Below are positions 59,430-64,000 of a stretch of 64,000 bases of DNA, one piece after another (position 1 is the first letter of the stretch; each line of letters begins with the position of its first letter). The notes below the pieces were generated by a model that saw nothing but the letters and a program-made list of their open reading frames with translations, searched no databases and was not told the DNA's origin. The stretch is from Antennarius striatus (lineage: Eukaryota; Chordata; Actinopteri; Lophiiformes; Antennariidae): NCBI RefSeq assembly GCF_040054535.1, contig NC_090781.1:3912501-3976500 (forward strand), read 5' to 3'. The position numbers and the translations under genes were made by a program.

Positions 59430-59525
59430 AAATACTTTATCAATCAAATTTTATTTATATAGCACTTAATCACATCAGGAGACATTTCAAAGACCTTTAA
59501 CAGACAGAAACCCAACAGAACCAAG
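59430..59525 (-). mobile_element. L2-like LINE 3' tail
   Basis: caatcaaattttatttatat then agcacttaatcacatcagga and aaacccaacagaacc match the tails at 52580 and 61190. Only about 95 bp present. Confidence 0.7.
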
Positions 59526-60431
59526 CTTTTTTATGAACATAACTCTGTACTACAGCCAATCTGGAAGACAGAGAAATTGGAAAGTATTGGAGAAAACATG
59601 TAATATATGTTCTATTGGTGGTATAATTATGGATCTCTCAGCATGCTAAATGATACACAGCACAATTTCTGCGGTTGCATAAATTGAATAATGAATTTGA
59701 TTTTACCCCACTGCACACTGATAAATCATACATTTGATCAGACATTACTCTCATGCTACATGCACAGTATACACATTATGAGAATTACTGGTTGTTGTAA
59801 TCAGCTCCCTCTAATAATCTAGTTCTCCATCCTGGCTGTAAAAACCACCCAGCTGTTCTTTATTTCACATAAACTGTCTAAGTTGAAGTCTTGCTAAGTA
59901 GCTAGCCTCCAGTTACTATCTACTTAGCACAAATTCCTCATTTGATCATCTGTAGATGGCTCCAACATCATGGACGCTGCATTGACGCACAAGAAAATGG
60001 CAATGGCAAAAGAATCATCATTGTCACACTGACAACAGCTGTGTTTTTAGATGTTTGGTTTAACTTTAGTCAAAGCAGATTAAGTGTAGATAATAAAAAC
60101 TATTATTAAAAAAACATAATCCAACTTCCCCCCCCCACTTTATTTAAATCACCGTCAAATTTAATCTACTCAGCCTGTTTTTTTCCTTTATGTGTTCTCC
60201 ACAAACATATCTATACCTCTGATCTCTGGGTGTATATATGCTTACTGGCCCCACCCGTTATTGCTTTAGAAGACTCAGAAGGTCTCAAACATATAGAATT
60301 AATAAATACACAAAGGAAGAGTAGAGCAATGAAAAGATGACATACCGTCAAACTGAAAACATTAAATGTTTATTTTTTTACTTGGATTGCCTTTGTCTGC
60401 CACTGAGGTAGCAGCTAGTCCCCCTGGGCTC
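59526..60431. other. AT-rich intergenic sequence
   Basis: Nothing recognised. Confidence 0.4.
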
Positions 60432-60497
60432 CACACAACACAACACAACACAACACAACACAACACAACACAACACAACACAACACAACACAACAAA
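60432..60497. repeat. (ACACA)n pentanucleotide array
   Basis: Thirteen units of ACACA/CAACA. Confidence 0.95.
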
Positions 60498-61179
60498 AAC
60501 GTTCCTGACAGCAAGGCTTTTCTATTTCACTTGGCGTTTTCTGGCAGCTGTTTGAATCTCTGCACATGGGGGAGTACTTCAGAGACAATGATGTGATCTG
60601 GAAGAGTTGTCAGTTTGTGATATCACCAAATTAGGGTTGGTCAAATATCTTAAAACAGGTCAGCTTGTTAGCTGCATTTTGTTTCTTTTCAGTCAGCTAA
60701 TGCATATGGGTTTTGTTAGGAAAAATCACATGCAAATTCAATCATGAAAGCACAGTAACAGTCCAAGCTATAATGAAGACCAAATTCTCAACATTTTGAT
60801 CAAAATATATTAAAGGGGGACTCAACATAATGCATATCCTCAATATAAAATGCTCTTAATAATGGATAACATTTATGGGATAAAAGATTTTTAAAAATGC
60901 CTCATATGTCGTAAATCAACTGTTTTCAACTGTGGGAACTTAAGGTTCTCTCAATATTGTCGTGCTGTGTGCTCCAGCTGGGACAGCAGCCTACCAGTAG
61001 TTTAGTGAATATTTATGATCTACTGCTGTCGTTGCAAAGAGAAACAAAAGGAAAAATAGCAAATTCTTCAAAGAGAAAAGGAGGTGAATCCAGACATTGA
61101 TCTTTATTCTTACTCAAAGAACAAGGGATGACCTCAGTGCAGAGTTGACTGAATTGGGCATGCATGAACCTCTCAATTT
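60498..61179. other. AT-rich intergenic sequence
   Basis: Nothing recognised. Confidence 0.4.
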
Positions 61180-62060
61180 ATCAGTAAATCAACTTTTAAT
61201 TATAAAGCACTTATTCACACCAACAAACATTTTGAAGTGCTTTCACAGACAGAGAAACCCAACAGAACCCTCCAGAGTAAACAGCTGCGGGGAAAAACCC
61301 CCTCATTGAGGAAGAAACTCCACGTAGGACCCAGACTCTGGCGGACACCAATCTGACTGATTATACGGTAATTTAAACGTTTATGAACCCTCCCCATACT
61401 GATATTACCACCTTGTATCTGTGTAACCTTTTCCCATACTCTTATTGACTGTTTAAAGCACTTTTCAATTAAAGAAGTGTTTCTTTAATACACGGAAGTG
61501 CGCTGCTTTCCATGAGTCTCTGGAGTTGGTTCCACAACAGAGGGTCTGAACAGCTAAAGACTCTAGCTCCTGTCCTACATTTTATGAACCACCAGTAAGC
61601 CAGTGTAGTGCTCCAGATGGATAATATGGAACTAAAAGCTCCTTCAGATTGTTATTTGCCATGCAATGAAGGGCTTTGTAAGTGAGTAACAGTATTTTGA
61701 TATTTATCCTAGTTTTCCAGTGCAGAGATGTCAACACAGGAGAAACGTAGTCACCGGTACTGGTTCTGGCTCGTACATGGCCACAGCATTCCGGATTAGC
61801 TGAAATGTCTTCAGTTAATTTTTTATGGGCAGCCTGAGAAAAGTGAGTTACAATAGTCTAGTCCGGACGTGACGAAAGCATTTTTGGTTTTGGTCTCATT
61901 AGTGACGCCATCCAAGGTGATTATATTGCTAGACACTGCATCTCTAACAGTGTTTGGGCCAAGCACAATGGCTTCAGTCTTTTAGAAGCGGAAAGTACTT
62001 GGTCATCAAGTCTTTAATCTTTTTATTACACTCCTGTAGTTTTGCCAGCTGATGGACTTC
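61180..62060 (-). mobile_element. L2/Maui-like LINE 3' half
   Basis: The tail (cagtaaatcaacttttaatt, cccctcattgaggaagaaac) and RT end (tgtttgggccaagcacaatg, tacactcctgtagttttgcc) are homologous to 52575-53300. Frames are broken. Confidence 0.75.
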
Positions 62061-62379
62061 ATCATAAATATGAGCAATCATTTGAAATCCACAGTGAAAA
62101 AGTCCCGATTCATAGCAGTGCCAAATTTGATGTAACCTCCAGCGTGATTGACAGTCATTGACCTATCCTGAGCTATATTGATTGATTGACACATTCTCTT
62201 TCCAGATAAGGGTGTGGTTATCCCCGATGTGGAGTTCGTTTTCAGGCTGAGGTAGCAGTGTGTGGAAATTACCTCAGAGCTGCACACCGAAAGTTCCTCA
62301 CAAGCTGTTGAAGTCAGCTCGTATTTGGCTAACTAGTTAGCTCCGCTTCAGTCAGGTGTGTGTGTGTACATGTGTGTGT
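62061..62379. other. Unclassified sequence between two LINE fragments
   Basis: A GT microsatellite run near 62357-62380. The rest is not recognised, though its texture suggests an old repeat. Confidence 0.35.
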
Positions 62380-63010
62380 GAATCTTTTGGATATTCAGTT
62401 GATGACCTTTTGTCACATACAGAAGGATTTCTTTTCAATGAGGCTTTCCTTTCAATAACATGTTGTATTTCAACGTTGTTGTCATCGAACCAATCCTGGT
62501 GTTTCCTGGTCTTGTAGCCAATGGTGTCTCTGCAGGTCTCAAGAAGTGTGGTCATAAGGGCTTTCCAGTGCTCCACCATGCCCTTTGGGTGTTCTTCACT
62601 TAGCCCTTTAGTATGGTGTTTTGAAGTTGGGGTGAAGCTGTTTCCTTTGTGTCCTCCTTCTCTGCCTCAACTTGATGTTCATGGTGGAGGAGATGAGGCA
62701 GTGGTTGGTCCAGGATTCGTAGCCTTGGTGATGATGACATCTTTGTAATCTCAGGCCCTGACAATGACATAGTTAATGAGATGCCAGCGCTTCGATCGGG
62801 AATGCATCCAGGAGGTTTCGTTGCCATTGGACCAGGGTCCGATGGCATGCAGACCAAGACAACTGGGGTCCCATCTTTGCTGCAGCGTTCTTCTGACTTG
62901 TGATCGTTGTGGAGCTTGCTTTGCTGCCATCATCCGCCCACTCTGCCACTCTGGACTTTTTGGACCGCTGTTTGTCTGGAACCTCCCCCTCGACCTTACC
63001 GCCATGGTTG
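62380..63010 (-). mobile_element. LINE endonuclease-linker fragment
   Basis: Minus-strand pieces include NGNETSWMHSRSKRWHLINYV (end of the endonuclease; compare family text ending in WHLIDYVI), then, after frameshifts, DTIGYKTRKHQDWFDDNNVE, the linker before reverse transcriptase. This is the family often annotated as craniofacial-development-protein-2-like. It is a different family from the RTE-like copies above. Inactive. Confidence 0.65.
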
Positions 63011-63142
63011 AACCTACCAGGAGCTTAAGTTCCAGATGGCATCACTCTCAGGTTCATTGGATCACGCAAGACTCTTCACCACAACAAGGAGATTGCCTAA
63101 GGCTTTTGCCTGCTACTATGCTTCTATTAAAGGTCACATAAT

Positions 63143-63465
63143 AGGGCGGCAATGGCTCAGTGGTAGAGCGGACAGTAGAGCGGGTCGTCCAATGTTCAAA
63201 GATTGGAGGTTCGACTCCCGCTACCGCCCAAAACCACCCGGAGTGTGAGCTGACAGTGGGAGGTGTCAGCTCACCTCTGGAGCACTGCCGAGGCACCCTT
63301 GAGTGAGGCGCTTGAGCCAGACGCCGTCCCCCTTACAAGCTGCTCATTTGGTTGCTCCACAAAGGGGCTGCCCGTCACTCTACCTCCCGTTGCATGCTTA
63401 CAGGCCCCCTTGTGTGTGGTTGTGTGTATTACAGGGGCCTCTACACACTAATATGCATGTGTGAT
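63143..63465 (+). mobile_element. tRNA-derived SINE copy 3
   Basis: Best-preserved copy: A box tggctcagtggtagag (63153-63168) and B box ggttcgactcc (63208-63218), then the shared body (gtgagctgacagtgggaggt) and tail (cccttacaagctgctcattt). An extra gacagtagagcgg sits between the boxes, so the head is longer than a tRNA. Confidence 0.85.
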
Positions 63466-64000
63466 TGATTGATGATTAACACACTACAATGTGCGTTCTT
63501 ACAAACCCAACAGTATATTAAATTTTAAAAAAATTCATCTCATTCAGCTGCCAGTTGTTGTCCAACTAGACTGGATTTGAAATGTTGTGCTGGAACTTTT
63601 TTTTTAAACTTTCAGCAACTTCGTTACTAACATATTCTCTCTTGCTTTTATGATATAATTGTTCATTTTTCTGCTCTTAGCGTGGAGCTGCTTTGTCAGT
63701 CAGCCAAACGTGACTCCGTGGCTCCATCGTGTAAACACTACATGGGCTGATCCAACTGAGACCACCGTTAAACATCGCGGACTGAGTGTGAACGTATTCA
63801 CCCTTGTCACTCACAAGGCTGGGAATGAGTGATAAATTCACTTCTCGATTTCTGCCTGGATTATTTCACAAGCTGGGTTTAGGTCAGTTGAACGGGACCC
63901 TTGACAGTGAATATCTATTAGGCTGTAAATAAAGGCTGAGGCTGTTTGTTAATGAGCAGTTTCATCACTTTGGATACACGCAGCTTTCAGATCACTCAGA
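63466..64000. other. Sequence at the window edge
   Basis: An acceptor-like tttctgctcttag ends at 63680, followed by a short open stretch (VELLCQSAKRDSVAPSCK) that stops after 22 codons. This is too little to call an exon. Confidence 0.25.

Overview
This is a teleost fish genomic window. The evidence is two compact, spliced, conserved vertebrate genes, dense GATA, GT and GGAT microsatellites, and a mix of repeats typical of ray-finned fish: Tigger/pogo, Tc1, Penelope-like, RTE-like, Rex1-like, L2-like, Gypsy, a tRNA-derived SINE and a complete endogenous retrovirus. The species cannot be fixed from the sequence; the retrovirus-rich context would suit a percomorph fish.

Genic part (1-19.3 kb). 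A probable terminal exon of an unidentified plus-strand gene lies at 376-642. Minus-strand coding-like pieces at 2788-3150 and 5259-5343 may be remains of another gene; a Tigger element sits inside the first. Phosphoserine phosphatase (psph, plus, five coding exons, 7551-9696) is complete. NIPSNAP2 (minus, ten coding exons, 19219-11150) is complete at 286 codons and converges on psph. Its introns carry a decayed RTE-like LINE (intron 7) and a Penelope-like element (intron 4).

Repeat-rich part (19.3-40.9 kb). It holds a Tc1 relic flanked by a pair of about 250-bp direct repeats, an internally deleted Rex1-like LINE, a broken Gypsy integrase, inverted LINE tails with GATA/TATC arrays, and a young RTE-like LINE (27096-30137) with a 13-bp target duplication and one uninterrupted endonuclease-reverse transcriptase frame. 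AT-rich sequence with scattered LINE and SINE fragments and a few possible small exons follows.

The outstanding feature is an endogenous retrovirus on the minus strand, 40900-51706. It has two 760-bp LTRs that I read as identical, a 4-bp target duplication, a tRNA-Trp primer site, a polypurine tract and long gag, pol and env frames. It landed inside an older RTE-like LINE copy, whose two halves flank it. Pol domain order, the same-frame gag-pol junction broken by one stop codon, and the CX6CC motif of Env point to the gamma/epsilon-type group. The start of gag looks disrupted, so the copy may not be fully coding.

Right part (51.7-64 kb). It is mainly L2-like and other LINE fragments, dispersed fish repeats, a SINE and long AT-rich stretches in which I see no gene.
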